Assembly: GCA_016748015.1 (NCBI GenBank)
Contig: JAAOMT010000727.1
Coordinates: 279,689 to 343,688 of the forward strand
Origin: Geosiphon pyriformis
Lineage: Eukaryota; Glomeromycota; Glomeromycetes; Archaeosporales; Geosiphonaceae
Length of the DNA: 64,000 bases
Direction: 5' to 3'
The translations under genes and the position numbers were made by a program. Below are positions 63,501 through 64,000 of this stretch, in pieces. The first letter of the stretch is position 1. The number at the start of each line of letters is the position of its first letter. The notes beneath the pieces were generated by a model that was given only the letters and a program-made list of their open reading frames with translations, was not told where the DNA came from and did no database searches.

Positions 63501-64000
63501 TACTCAGCCAGAATGGAAGACACACATGAGTACCAGCAATGTGTGGCCACTTTAAGGCTACCAACACCATGGCACCACTAATCGACCTCAACGAAGAGAA
63601 ACCAAAGCCTACCTGGGAAGCTTACCAAGTGTCATGGGCTGACGAAAAGCACAATAAACTACCACCAATACTCTTCTGGGATGACAACAACAAGGAAAAA
63701 GGGAAACAAAAGAAAGAACTTACCTGGGAAACCAATGATCTGACATGGACCAACAACAATGAGAGCGAACTGACTTCAAGCTGGGAATAAGAAGAGGACA
63801 AAGAAAATAAAGGAAAAGGAAAAGAAAAAGAGACCAACCAAACCACCACTGCTTATACTACTTACACTATACCACAGCAATCTATCTATCATCGACCTAA
63901 GCTTATATGCATCGATTGTGGCAAAAAATTGTTGTCAATGGGCACATGCTGTGGGGATGATGAGGAATATTCAATAGCAACTAGATTCTATTGCCACCCA
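63501..64000 (+). pseudogene. Gypsy B3 post-protease linker and start of the Cys-rich domain
   Basis: 63539-63790 is open and very rich in Lys, Glu, Asn and Trp, with a repeated Leu-Thr-Trp-(Glu/Thr) motif also seen in B2. After a stop at 63788 a Lys/Glu-rich stretch leads to Cys-Ile-Asp-Cys-Gly-Lys-Lys-Leu-Leu-Ser-Met-Gly-Thr-Cys-Cys (63911-63955) and Tyr-Cys (about 63990), the first cluster of the domain described for A2, C and B2. The window ends inside it. Confidence 0.75.

Larger units (their letters stand above)
59877..64000 (+). mobile_element. Gypsy copy B3, runs off the right edge
   Basis: Family B element in plus orientation inserted into the protease of B2, with AGTG (59872-59875) or AGTGT just left of the LTR as the likely left target duplication. 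Present: 5' LTR, primer-binding site, Gag, protease and the start of the Cys-rich domain. It is the top layer of the B2/B3 nest and the least damaged family B copy. Confidence 0.85.

Overview
The window is transposon-dominated, AT-rich eukaryotic DNA, and I can support no host gene in it. Almost all recognisable coding sequence belongs to two retroelement classes: Tad/I-like non-LTR elements (LINEs) and Ty3/gypsy LTR elements. From memory, the protein sequences look like the repeat families of early-diverging mycorrhizal-type fungi (Glomeromycotina), and the LINE proteins in particular resemble those of Geosiphon pyriformis. That assignment was not checked against any database. Stop codons lie mostly where TGG, CAA or CAG is expected and catalytic Asp residues have become Asn, so decay is driven mainly by C-to-T and G-to-A change.

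Layout. 1-1801: unassigned DNA, then a LINE ORF1 fragment (-). 1925-5815: a ghost LINE (+) mutated to extreme AT richness whose ORF2 can still be followed from endonuclease to 3' tail. 6035-14660: a ghost ORF1-only LINE (family L2, +) split by gypsy copy A1 (6673-11582, +), which itself sits in the gag of gypsy copy B1 (-, LTR at 12875-13746). 14661-17413: AT-rich DNA with a three-unit ~112-bp repeat. 17414-20549: a second L2 copy (-) holding a solo LTR of family X. 20550-22644: AT-rich DNA. 22645-51975: one ~6.7-kb L1 LINE (-) blown up to 29 kb by four insertions: complete gypsy A2 (23410-33366), complete gypsy C (33384-43533), a solo LTR-X that contains the assembly gap, and a solo LTR-A. 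Each insertion has a 4-bp target duplication. 53042-59876: gypsy B2 (-), interrupted in its protease by gypsy B3 (+), which runs off the right edge.

How the parts work together. The three gypsy families with internal sequence (A, B, C) share one plan: LTR, primer-binding site TTTGGTGYTC, Gag with a CCHC knuckle, aspartic protease, a Cys-rich probable zinc domain, a dUTPase, reverse transcriptase/RNase H, H2C2 integrase, then a separate unrecognised ORF (ORF3) that ends at or inside the 3' LTR. The Cys-rich domain and dUTPase placed between protease and RT, together with a conserved ORF3, are the most unusual content of the window. The LTRs also share a regulatory layout: a family-specific short tandem array, a TATA box, a 23-25-nt hairpin, and a pyrimidine-rich tract.

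Every copy carries lesions. A1 ORF3 (242 codons) is the only long, full-length undamaged reading frame. B3 looks youngest, since its protease keeps the Asp-Ser-Gly active site, but it has stops and an apparent frameshift. Limits: boundaries of decayed elements are good to tens of bases at best, family names (A, B, C, X, L1, L2, L3) are mine, and identities rest on reading motifs and comparing copies within the window.
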